From contig RFNG01000154.1 in NCBI GenBank assembly GCA_009927275.1, forward strand, positions 1-56,229: a stretch of 56,229 bases of DNA, given 5' to 3'. Numbering within the stretch: position 1 is the first letter of the stretch; each line of letters opens with the position of its first letter. The translations under genes and the position numbers were made by a program. The notes below the pieces were generated by a model, which worked only from the letters and a program-made list of their open reading frames with translations, was not told the DNA's origin and did not search any database. This DNA comes from Sphingobacteriia bacterium. Its GTDB lineage: Bacteria; Bacteroidota; Bacteroidia; B-17B0; Aurantibacillaceae. Shown here in pieces: positions 30,544-38,493 of the stretch.

Positions 30544-31490
30544 ACAGAAGTGCGTTTTTGTGCTATTATTACCAGTTCTTCTCCAATATTTAACCGGGAT
30601 AAAAGCCCATACACCAAGTTGTGGATTTGAATAAGCATCCATAATACCGGTTTGGGAAAACGTGTAATGCGGTTAAAAAAATGCTGGCGCTCTGCTGCAC
30701 TGATGTTTTGATCAACTTCTCGAATGGACGGCTTTTGTTTTGAATGCACTTTAAAACGTTTTATTAGGGGCAATAATGTATACATAATAAATAATTTCAC
30801 CTCCCATGATGAACGCATTTCAAGCACTTCAAATCCATTGGCGCTTAAAAGATTGGACAACGTTTTTCGGCTGAAATAATTAACATGATCTAACCCCATC
30901 ATATTCCAATTGCATTTTTTTTTTCGAGCAATAAAACTATCAATTTGAGGCACCTGTATTACAAGTAACCCATTTGGCTTTAAGGCATGGTTGCATTTTA
31001 CTACAAAAGGCACCGGCCTGTCAATATGCTCTAACACATCCCATAAGGTTATAACATCAAACTGATTTAAAAAATTTAATTGAAAAAAATCAGCTCGTTG
31101 TACAGGCAAGTTTAAATATTTTACAGAATACACATATGGTTCTTCTGAAAGCTCAACGCCCGAAACGGTATACCCTGATGTTTGTGCTGTTTTTAAAAAG
31201 TGTCCCCAGCCCGATCCTAAATCAAATAATGTGCCTCCTGGCTTGTAACGTTTAATTTGCTTAATACGTAATTTATGCCGTTGAATTTTAAGCCAATTAT
31301 TTCCGGCTTTTACTGCTTCTGTTACTGCTTCCGATTTATAATCAGTATAATTGACGGCTTTTCGATACGATTGGGGAATAAATATAAATTCACAGGCATT
31401 ACATTTTAATACTTGATAGGTATGCGCTTGGCAATATACTGTAAATCGTTCGTGCTCTCCACACAATGCACAAATGGCATGTTCACTCAT
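30540..31490 (-). CDS. Class I SAM-dependent methyltransferase
   Basis: 316 residues. An N-terminal zinc-ribbon-like segment has two Cys pairs (CALC and CNAC). The Rossmann methyltransferase follows with the SAM-binding loop LFDLGSGWGHF, motif II VELSEEP, and VITLWDVLEHIDRP (methyltransferase-23 type). A C-terminal helical region of about 90 residues completes it. Proteins of this layout often modify sugars or small molecules. The stop codon converges on the PAP2 gene and the start overlaps the upstream gene by 4 nt, so it is the second gene of a two-gene unit. Confidence 0.82.
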   Translation of the reverse strand: MSEHAICALCGEHERFTVYCQAHTYQVLKCNACEFIFIPQSYRKAVNYTDYKSEAVTEAVKAGNNWLKIQRHKLRIKQIKRYKPGGTLFDLGSGWGHFLKTAQTSGYTVSGVELSEEPYVYSVKYLNLPVQRADFFQLNFLNQFDVITLWDVLEHIDRPVPFVVKCNHALKPNGLLVIQVPQIDSFIARKKKCNWNMMGLDHVNYFSRKTLSNLLSANGFEVLEMRSSWEVKLFIMYTLLPLIKRFKVHSKQKPSIREVDQNISAAERQHFFNRITRFPKPVLWMLIQIHNLVYGLLSRLNIGEELVIIAQKRTSV

Positions 31491-32683
31491 CGGTCTTGTG
31501 TTTCAATTTCGTAAGTGTAATAACTAATATCTTGACCATTTCGCGTACATTTAATTTGCCCCCATGCAAATGCTGTTTTTACATACACATTAATTACATT
31601 ATCTCGTATAATATACGACTTAAAACTGGTATAGGTTTCGTTTTGTTTGTATTCTTCATATATACCGCGGGCAGACAGGGCTACAAACTGCTCAAAATCT
31701 AAATCGCTAATATGTTTGTTTTTTGTGCGCAAACTAGCCTGAGCTTCTTTCATACGCATTTGTATACTGTCTTTTTGAACACTGTCGGGATTTATGGCCT
31801 GATACATAATCATGGCATCCATGGTTTTTTTCTTGGTCATTAAACTATCTGCATGTTGTAATATTTGTTTGCCGGAATTAATTTTCACACTGGTTTTTAT
31901 TTGTGATTTTACATTTTTAGTGTTTGGTTTTTTGTTACTCTTGGTTATTTCACTCTGTACCTTCGGTTTTATTAAATTGGTGTCCGTTGTATACTTTTGC
32001 CCCAGCTCTGGATCATTTGATTTGGGTAGCTGTTTTAATATCAGTGTGATTTCATAAATACGTTGTTCTGGATACGGCTGATTAGCTTTGTAATTAGCAG
32101 CTTCCTTGTAATATCCCAATGCATTAAGCCAATCTTTTTTTAAAAATGCGCGATCCCCATTTTTTATTGCCTTTTCGTAATACGCATCGGCATCTCTAAT
32201 TTTTTGTTCCGTTTCATATATTACATTTAACTGCGCCTGCATGGATTCGTAATGCAGTTTATCATATTCAAATATATCCAACTGTGCATTATAGGCATAT
32301 TTTAAAATGGGTTGCGACAATACTGAATAATCCACACCATCTACAGGCTTAAATAATACCAAACGGGCTTTTAACGGCGTATAGTCGTTAGGACGTTTAA
32401 CGCCTGTAGTATAAATTTGTATGTGTTTGCTAACATACCCTGCTTTTCCAAATGATATAAAGTAATTTTTATTAAACTCTAAATCTGTTGCATATTGCCC
32501 TTCAGCATCGGTTCCCAGCGTTCGGATTAAACGCGCATCGTTGTAAATCAGAATTGTTACCGAACCTAAAGGGCCATTTTCATCTTGGATATCGCCTTCT
32601 AAACGAATACCTTTGGTTTGTGCAAAAACGCCAAACATCAATTGACATGCCGCCCATATGGTATAAATTACAATTGGTTTCAT
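31487..32683 (-). CDS. Exported protein with carboxypeptidase-regulatory-like domain
   Basis: 398 residues. The signal peptide ends near LMFGVFAQ. Residues about 25-110 resemble a CarboxypepD_reg-like beta-sandwich (IRLEGDIQDENGPLGSVTILIY ... DAEGQYATDLEFNKNYFISFGKAGY). After this comes a helical, TPR-like section (RAFLKKDWLNALGYYKEAANYK), a Lys/Ser/Asn-rich linker and a second helical part. This layout resembles the N-terminal halves of gliding/T9SS-associated OmpA-type proteins, but no OmpA domain is present. Function unknown. It overlaps the methyltransferase start. Confidence 0.65.
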   Translation of the reverse strand: MKPIVIYTIWAACQLMFGVFAQTKGIRLEGDIQDENGPLGSVTILIYNDARLIRTLGTDAEGQYATDLEFNKNYFISFGKAGYVSKHIQIYTTGVKRPNDYTPLKARLVLFKPVDGVDYSVLSQPILKYAYNAQLDIFEYDKLHYESMQAQLNVIYETEQKIRDADAYYEKAIKNGDRAFLKKDWLNALGYYKEAANYKANQPYPEQRIYEITLILKQLPKSNDPELGQKYTTDTNLIKPKVQSEITKSNKKPNTKNVKSQIKTSVKINSGKQILQHADSLMTKKKTMDAMIMYQAINPDSVQKDSIQMRMKEAQASLRTKNKHISDLDFEQFVALSARGIYEEYKQNETYTSFKSYIIRDNVINVYVKTAFAWGQIKCTRNGQDISYYTYEIETQDR

Positions 32684-32715
32684 GTGTTCTAATGTAATAT
32701 TACTAAAACTGTCTA

Positions 32716-33870
32716 ATGCATAATTTTACAGAAACAATCAACAAAGATGTTAACTTAAGCTACTGGCAACACATAAGTTATACTGCTCATTATGATGTAA
32801 TTATTGCTGGTGCAGGCATTGTAGGAATGCACTGTGCTTTGGAGTTTAAACACCTTTACCCCAAATCAAATGTATTGATTTTAGACAAAGACCCCTGGCC
32901 TTCAGGCGCAAGCGTAAAAAATGCTGGTTTTGCCTGTTTTGGAAGTCCTTCTGAAATTTTAGATGACATTTTAAACATGGGTGAAAGCAAAGCGCTCGAT
33001 TTGGTTGAAATGCGCTTTAAAGGCTTACAATTATTACAATCCCGGTTTAAAAATACTAAAATTCAGTACGAAAAAAATGGCGGATTTGAATTGTTTTGGA
33101 ATCCGCGCGTTTTTGAAACCACTGCCGCCCAAATTAAATATTTAAACAGCAATTTAAAATATATAACCGGCCTATCCCATACTTTTAAACCCTACAAATC
33201 CGTTAAGGATTTTAATTTTAAGGGGGTGCATGCAGCCTTGTATAATAAACTTGAAGGCCAGCTTAATCCCGAATTACTTATTAATGGTTTATTTACAAAA
33301 TGTATTAAAGCCGGGATACGCATTTTATGTAACAGTCCGATTTTAAACTGGACTGAACAAACTCAAAATATTTTAGTGCACACCCCCTGGAATACCTTTA
33401 CAGGACAACATCTTTTATTATGTACCAACGGCTATACCAAGTCCCTTTGGCCGGATGTTAATATGACGCCTGCACGTGCACAGGTTTTAATTACAGAGCC
33501 CATTCCCAATCTTACATGGAAAGGCTGCTTTCATTTTGATGCTGGGTATTATTATTTTCGTACTATTAATCAGCGTATTTTATTTGGAGGCGGACGTAAT
33601 ACAGATCGGGAAACAGAATCAACAGCGTTGGAAGGCATAAACCATCGTATACAAAATCATCTGCAAGAACTTTTAGCAAAACGAATATATACCCAAAAAT
33701 CCATTAAAATTGAAATGCGCTGGTCAGGCATTATGGGCATGGGTTTGGAAAAATACCCCTTACTTGAACCCTATTCAAAACGTGTTTTTACATGCATTCG
33801 TATGGGCGGAATGGGCATTGCATTAGCCGCATTTGTAGCTAAAAAAGCCATAACTTCATTTTTTAAATAA
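32716..33870 (+). CDS. FAD-dependent oxidoreductase (DAO family)
   Basis: 384 residues with the dinucleotide-binding motif IIAGAGIVGMHCALEF (about residues 29-44), the second FAD contact VLILDKD, and PSGASVKNAGFACFG, the conserved block of D-amino acid oxidase/glycine oxidase-like enzymes. The C-terminal part has WSGIMGMGLEKYPLL and MGGMGIALA, which close the FAD site. It should oxidise an amine or amino acid, substrate unknown. Cytosolic, no signal peptide. It stands alone, divergent from the preceding pair. Confidence 0.85.
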   Translation: MHNFTETINKDVNLSYWQHISYTAHYDVIIAGAGIVGMHCALEFKHLYPKSNVLILDKDPWPSGASVKNAGFACFGSPSEILDDILNMGESKALDLVEMRFKGLQLLQSRFKNTKIQYEKNGGFELFWNPRVFETTAAQIKYLNSNLKYITGLSHTFKPYKSVKDFNFKGVHAALYNKLEGQLNPELLINGLFTKCIKAGIRILCNSPILNWTEQTQNILVHTPWNTFTGQHLLLCTNGYTKSLWPDVNMTPARAQVLITEPIPNLTWKGCFHFDAGYYYFRTINQRILFGGGRNTDRETESTALEGINHRIQNHLQELLAKRIYTQKSIKIEMRWSGIMGMGLEKYPLLEPYSKRVFTCIRMGGMGIALAAFVAKKAITSFFK

Positions 33871-33894
33871 TATCATTCACTCATTCAAAACTAT

Positions 33895-33929
33895 ATTTCA
33901 CCAATTATAAATAGCATTTCACTAATTAT
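33895..33929. repeat. Pair of 14-bp direct repeats upstream of the sigma factor gene
   Basis: ATTTCACCAATTAT (33895-33908) and ATTTCACTAATTAT (33916-33929) differ at one position and are spaced by exactly 21 bp, two helical turns. They lie in the 172-bp gap before the ECF sigma gene. They could be an operator pair bound by a dimer on one face of the helix, though the site is over 100 nt from the start codon. Confidence 0.4.
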
Positions 33930-34042
33930 TAATAAATTTTTTGTAACTGATTATCAAGTATTTAATTATGGTTTATACGTTGTTTGACATTTTGCTGTAA
34001 CCTGAGTAGGTATTTATCTCTATACCCTAAAAAAACAAGGTT

Positions 34043-34612
34043 ATGAACGCATCCGCTTTTATTAAGTCAGAAGACCTCGAACAGGAATATGCCATTATCC
34101 AAGCCAGCATTTCCAATCCTGAATATTTTGGACCACTTTATGAAAAATATTATAAAAGTATTTTTCGGTTTTTATACCAGCGATTAAACAGCAAGGATCA
34201 AGCCCATGATTTAACCGCAGATGTGTTTATAAAAGCCCTTACCAACTTAAAGCAGTATGAGTATAGAGGTAAACCATTTATCAGCTGGCTCTACCGTATT
34301 GCGTATAATGAACTGATGCAGTTTTTTCGTCAAAAAAAAGCCCAACGAATAATCAATGCAGACATTCAAGATTTACGGTTTATACAAGAGGAAGCTGAGA
34401 TTGTTTATTTTGAGGAATTTATACCCCACATTCAGCATTTAATAACTGCATTACATGCTGAAGAACTGAGCCTTTTAGAAATGCGTTACTTTGAACGCAG
34501 ACCCTATAAGGAAATTGCTGAAATACTTGAAATTACTGAGGTTAATGCAAAAGTTAAAATGCATCGTATAATAGAAAAACTAAAACTTCAGTTACATCAA
34601 AAAAAGAAATGA
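34043..34612 (+). CDS. ECF-type RNA polymerase sigma factor
   Basis: 189 residues. The region 2 core is visible as YYKSIFRFLYQRLNSKDQAHDLTADVFIKALTNL and KPFISWLYRIAYNELMQFFRQKK, the -10 recognition part. Region 4 is LSLLEMRYFERRPYKEIAEILEITEVNAKVKMHRIIEKLK, a helix-turn-helix. No region 1 or 3 is present, as in ECF factors. The ATGA overlap with the next gene, a membrane protein, suggests that protein is its regulator. Two TGTAAC motifs precede the gene (about 33952 and 33998) and could be autoregulatory -35 elements; this is speculative. Confidence 0.92.
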   Translation: MNASAFIKSEDLEQEYAIIQASISNPEYFGPLYEKYYKSIFRFLYQRLNSKDQAHDLTADVFIKALTNLKQYEYRGKPFISWLYRIAYNELMQFFRQKKAQRIINADIQDLRFIQEEAEIVYFEEFIPHIQHLITALHAEELSLLEMRYFERRPYKEIAEILEITEVNAKVKMHRIIEKLKLQLHQKKK

Positions 34613-36219
34613 AACCCGAATTTAAACTTAACCGAACCCCCCCTAACGACGACGACTCAAATCCTAAACAAAATTTTAACACCTTACTGGAACGATTTAA
34701 ATCCGAAAGTTTAAAAAAAGCAAAGCAGCAAAAGCATTTTAAAACCTCATTACGATATACCGCTGTATTGGCAGGTATTACGGTGGTTTGCGTAATAAGC
34801 CTTTCGGTAATACAAAACAGTTCAAAAAACACATCGGGATTAAGCAATTCCGTTTCCGGTATTGTGGTTCAAAAGCCCAAATCCCTGTCCGCGCTTGAAA
34901 CAAAACGTAAGGTTAACCGTAAACGCTATACCGTTTCAAATGCAAAAGGCGGCACTGTAATTCATACGGATGGTACACGTATTGAAATTCCGAAGCATGC
35001 ATTTGTTAAAGCCAAGGGAAAAACCTTAGATACTTTGGTTTCATTTGAATTTGAAACCTTTGTTGGCGCGCGTGATATTATGTTTAGCGGCATTGGTATG
35101 AATTGTGATTCCGCTGGTATTGAACGGCGCTTTGAAAGTGCCGGTATGTTTGAAATTCGGGCTTGCGATTCAAGTATTTCCATTCACCCTGAACGTCCCT
35201 TACAAGTACATATGCCTTCACATCAAACCTCCTCTAAATTTAGATCCTATTATTCTGCAAACCGGGGGCAATTATGGAGCAGTATTTCAGAATACCATGC
35301 AGAAAACTCGGTACCCTCAGCTTCAACAGCATCACGTACCAAGCATCCTAATTTTACCAATGCACACGTTGCTGCAAATCCACTCCAAAAGCCTTTGATT
35401 CCACAAATTTGGAATGCACAAACCGATTATCTAAAACTTCAAATTAATACCTCGGATTTTCCAGAGTTAAAAGCCTTTAACGACCTTTTGTTTATGGCTG
35501 ATTCCCGCTACAATGCAGCTAATCCCGAATGGTATACTGTTTCATGGGCAGATATAAAAATAGAACCCGGACCAGATTCTGCCTGTAATTACAAACTTAC
35601 GCTCCGGTATCGAAATCGTATTGAAACGCTCATTGCCCTTCCGGTTTATAAAGGTAAAGATGCAGAACGGGCATTGGCCCGCTACCAAGATGCCTTAAAA
35701 ACATATCAATCAGCAATACAAAATCATAAACAACAACTTGAAAATGAAAACAATCAACGCGCAAGCGCGCAACGCAAACAACAATACGATTGGAAACAAG
35801 CTCAGGCAGAACAGGTTAAGGCATACAACGCAGCCCGAACCGATTCAAAAACCAAGCTTATTCGCGCATTTTATGTAAAACAGTTTGGCGTGTACAATTC
35901 TGATTATCCACATGAACAGACATTTAACACGTCCATTATTCCTAACTTTTTGATTCAAAATGTAAAAATTAATCCTGATTTTGCATTTGCAATTGATTTG
36001 AAACGCAGGTGTGTTATGCAATTAAATCAAACTCAAAAATTTCGTTTTGCATATGATAGTGAAAGTGCTTACGCCTTTTGTGTAGTTTCAGAAAATCGGG
36101 TATACTGGTGCCGGCAACAAGATGCTATGTTAATGTTAAAACCCGGAAATTGCAACATTACTGTAACAGAAGTGTCAAATTCAGAACTAGAACAATTTGA
36201 TAACGTGTTTTTTATATAA
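34609..36219 (+). CDS. Single-pass membrane protein, candidate regulator of the ECF sigma factor
   Basis: 536 residues. The cytoplasmic N-terminal 45 or so are charged. One transmembrane helix (about 48-66) follows, then a beta-rich periplasmic domain starting GGTVIHTDGTRIEIPKHAF, which resembles ZU5-type domains. Next are a long stretch with a Gln/Lys-rich coiled coil (about residues 345-405) and a C-terminal beta segment. The position (4-nt overlap with the sigma gene) and topology suggest an anti-sigma factor. No classical zinc anti-sigma motif (HxxxCxxC) is in the N-terminus, so the role is inferred from context only. Confidence 0.6.
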   Translation: MKPEFKLNRTPPNDDDSNPKQNFNTLLERFKSESLKKAKQQKHFKTSLRYTAVLAGITVVCVISLSVIQNSSKNTSGLSNSVSGIVVQKPKSLSALETKRKVNRKRYTVSNAKGGTVIHTDGTRIEIPKHAFVKAKGKTLDTLVSFEFETFVGARDIMFSGIGMNCDSAGIERRFESAGMFEIRACDSSISIHPERPLQVHMPSHQTSSKFRSYYSANRGQLWSSISEYHAENSVPSASTASRTKHPNFTNAHVAANPLQKPLIPQIWNAQTDYLKLQINTSDFPELKAFNDLLFMADSRYNAANPEWYTVSWADIKIEPGPDSACNYKLTLRYRNRIETLIALPVYKGKDAERALARYQDALKTYQSAIQNHKQQLENENNQRASAQRKQQYDWKQAQAEQVKAYNAARTDSKTKLIRAFYVKQFGVYNSDYPHEQTFNTSIIPNFLIQNVKINPDFAFAIDLKRRCVMQLNQTQKFRFAYDSESAYAFCVVSENRVYWCRQQDAMLMLKPGNCNITVTEVSNSELEQFDNVFFI

Positions 36220-36308
36220 ATACAAAGGTTTAGTTATTTACCTGATTAACCGAATGGACCCATGTGTAAGGCCTGATTTTCATTATAATCATTACATATA
36301 AATTAAAT

Positions 36309-36316
36309 TATCTTTG
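36309..36316 (+). promoter_or_regulatory. -7 promoter box TATCTTTG for gpmA
   Basis: Full TAnnTTTG match, ending 4 nt before ATG at 36321. It predicts a leaderless transcript for gpmA and the genes behind it. Confidence 0.55.
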
Positions 36317-36320
36317 CATC

Positions 36321-36926
36321 ATGAGTAAACTTGTGATTTTACGGCATGGACAAAGTCAGTGGAATTTAGAAAATCGATTTACAGGCTGGATGAATATTGA
36401 TCTTACCGCCCAGGGTGAAACCGAAGCCCGGCGCGCAGGCTTAAAATTAAAAGACTATACATTTGATTTTGGGTTTAGCTCCGCATTACTTCGTGCCCAA
36501 AAAACACTTGATTTAGTATTGGAAAGTGCGGGTCATCCTAAAATTCCCATTACGTATGATGCGGCTTTAAACGAACGTATGTATGGCGAACTTCAAGGTT
36601 TAAATAAAGATGAAACTGTTTTAAAATATGGCGCAGAACAGGTTAAAATATGGAGACGCAGTTACGATATTGCACCACCCGGTGGAGAATCTTTAAAAGA
36701 TACAGCTCAACGGGTTATTCCCTATTACCAAAACCATATTGCCCCCCTTTTAAAACAAGAACGTAATATTATAATAGCTGCTCACGGAAACAGCCTCAGA
36801 GCCCTCATTATGCATTTGGAAGACTTAAATTCAGAAGAAATTTTGGCTTTTGAGCTGGGCACTGCGCAGCCCCGTTGTTATACTTTTAATGCCCTGCTTA
36901 AATTACAAACTGTTGCATTTATTTGA
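36321..36926 (+). CDS. gpmA: 2,3-bisphosphoglycerate-dependent phosphoglycerate mutase
   Basis: 201-residue glycolytic enzyme interconverting 3- and 2-phosphoglycerate. LRHGQSQWNLENRFTGW holds the catalytic His. ERMYGELQGLNK contains the Glu and Gly of the active site. IIIAAHGNSLRAL carries the second His. It is about 50 residues shorter than the E. coli form, as in the short GpmA group. First of a rightward run: HAD protein 4 nt later, then map. Confidence 0.95.
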   Translation: MSKLVILRHGQSQWNLENRFTGWMNIDLTAQGETEARRAGLKLKDYTFDFGFSSALLRAQKTLDLVLESAGHPKIPITYDAALNERMYGELQGLNKDETVLKYGAEQVKIWRRSYDIAPPGGESLKDTAQRVIPYYQNHIAPLLKQERNIIIAAHGNSLRALIMHLEDLNSEEILAFELGTAQPRCYTFNALLKLQTVAFI

Positions 36927-36929
36927 GTT

Positions 36930-37391
36930 ATGATCACGGAAAATAGCTTAACCATTGCTGTAGATTTTGACGGCACCATTGTAGAACATAAATATCCTGA
37001 CATTGGCAACGAAATGCTGTTTGCCTTTGCTACTTTAAAAGCACTCCAAAAAAAAGGACACAAGCTAATTTTATGGACCTTTAGAAACGGGGCTGCACTT
37101 GATGCGGCCGTTGCCTATTGCAAATCAAATGGTATTGAATTTTACGCCATAAATAAAAATTTTCCTGAAGAAGAAATTAATGCTTCTACTTCTCGAAAAA
37201 TTAACGCCGATATTTTCATTGACGATCGTAATGTTGGTGGCTTTTTAGGCTGGAGTGAAATTTGGCAACTATTACATCCCGAAGGTGGTTCGTTTAATCA
37301 CCAGTTAAAAGCTCCCGACGCACATCGTAATTTTAAAACAAGCAAACGTTCTTGGCTTAGAAATTTATTTAAATCCAATGATTCATTATAA
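36930..37391 (+). CDS. HAD-like hydrolase, BT0820-type
   Basis: 153 residues. The N-terminal TIAVDFDGTIVEHKYP is HAD motif I with nucleophile Asp and general acid Asp. KLILWTFRNG is motif II. DIFIDDRNVGG holds the acidic pair of motif IV, binding Mg2+. A cap domain is missing, as in small sugar-phosphate or polynucleotide phosphatases. The family is common in Bacteroidota and its substrate is not known. It overlaps map by 14 nt and follows gpmA closely. Confidence 0.78.
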   Translation: MITENSLTIAVDFDGTIVEHKYPDIGNEMLFAFATLKALQKKGHKLILWTFRNGAALDAAVAYCKSNGIEFYAINKNFPEEEINASTSRKINADIFIDDRNVGGFLGWSEIWQLLHPEGGSFNHQLKAPDAHRNFKTSKRSWLRNLFKSNDSL

Positions 37392-38172
37392 AACAGAAGC
37401 AGAAATTTCTAAAATTCGAGAAAGTGCCAGATTAGTTTCTCAGACCTTGGCATATATTACGCCCTATATTGTACCGGGCGCAATTCCATTAGAATTAGAC
37501 CGTTTGGCAGAAGATTTTATACGTTCAAACGCAGCAATTCCTGCGTTTAAAGGCTACCGCGGTAGCGGCAGCCGTGCATTTCCAAATACGCTATGCATTT
37601 CGGTAAACGAACAGGTTGTGCACGGAATACCAAATTCCAGGCCCTTAACAGCGGGGGATATAATTTCCATTGATTGCGGAGTTCTTAAAAATGGGTATTA
37701 CGGCGACCATGCCTATACGTTTGCAGTTGGTGACATAAGTAACGAAAATGCTCAACTTTTAAAAGTTACAAAAGAATGCTTAATGCTTGCTATTGCGCAA
37801 ATGCAGCCTGGAAACCGAATTGGTGACCTCAGTTATGCCGTTCAAAAGCATGCGGAAAGCTATGGTTATGGTGTGGTAAGAGAATTAGTAGGTCATGGCT
37901 TAGGAAAGAAATTACATGAAGAACCTGAAGTTCCAAACTACGGTTCAATAAATTCCGGACCAAAATTAAAAAATGGTATGGTGTTGGCTATCGAGCCTAT
38001 GATTAATCGCGGAACGCACCGTATAGATCAATTACCGGATGGATGGTCAATAATTACAGCTGACCGTTTACCCAGTGCGCATTTTGAACACAATGTGGCT
38101 TTTTTTAACGGAAAAGCCGAAATACTAAGCGATTATAGCATCATTGAAAGCCAATTAAAACAAGTATACTAA
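37378..38172 (+). CDS. map: Methionine aminopeptidase, type I
   Basis: 264-residue cytosolic peptidase that removes the initiator Met. All five metal ligands of the pita-bread fold are present: Asp in ISIDCGV and Asp in YYGDHAYTF, His in GHGLGKKLHEEP, Glu in LAIEPMI and Glu in HFEHNVAF. An upstream His in EQVVHGIPN contributes to substrate binding. Normal length. It overlaps the HAD gene and is the last gene of the gpmA run. Confidence 0.96.
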   Translation: MIHYKTEAEISKIRESARLVSQTLAYITPYIVPGAIPLELDRLAEDFIRSNAAIPAFKGYRGSGSRAFPNTLCISVNEQVVHGIPNSRPLTAGDIISIDCGVLKNGYYGDHAYTFAVGDISNENAQLLKVTKECLMLAIAQMQPGNRIGDLSYAVQKHAESYGYGVVRELVGHGLGKKLHEEPEVPNYGSINSGPKLKNGMVLAIEPMINRGTHRIDQLPDGWSIITADRLPSAHFEHNVAFFNGKAEILSDYSIIESQLKQVY

Positions 38173-38244
38173 CAGATTTAACACTTTTAAATACTTATTT
38201 AATAATTTATATCCTATCTTTATATTTATAAAAACTCAAATCAT

Positions 38245-38439
38245 ATGAAACGTATCTTATTAACTTTAGCAATTAGCGGTCTCCTTTATGGCGTAAGTTA
38301 TGCAACACCAGGAGATGGTGATGACAAAGGAAAAACTAAAAAAGAATGTAAAAAAAGCGGTAAATCATGTGCCGGTGAAAAAAAAGAAAGCTGCTCTAAA
38401 GGCGAGCGTTCTTGCTGTAAAGACAAAGCAAAAAAATAA
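38245..38439 (+). CDS. Small Cys/Lys-rich exported peptide
   Basis: 64 residues. A signal peptide (LLTLAISGLLYGVSYA) is followed by a roughly 43-residue mature peptide with five Cys in CKKSGKSC, SCSKGERSC and a directly following C, plus about a dozen Lys and no hydrophobic core. Metal binding or disulfide crosslinking is plausible; function unknown. TATCTTTA lies about 24 nt upstream, so this gene, unlike many others here, has a leader. A strong terminator follows. Confidence 0.6.
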   Translation: MKRILLTLAISGLLYGVSYATPGDGDDKGKTKKECKKSGKSCAGEKKESCSKGERSCCKDKAKK

Positions 38440-38462
38440 TTTTTTTAGTTTTTAGTAATTTT

Positions 38463-38491
38463 AAAAAGCCCTATAATTTATAGGGCTTTTT
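38463..38491. terminator. Bidirectional rho-independent terminator
   Basis: Perfect 13-bp inverted repeat (38463-38475 with 38479-38491) with GCCC/GGGC in the middle, A run before and T run after, 3-nt loop. It separates the Cys-rich peptide gene from the convergent sensor gene and can serve both. Confidence 0.85.
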
Positions 38492-38493
38492 TA

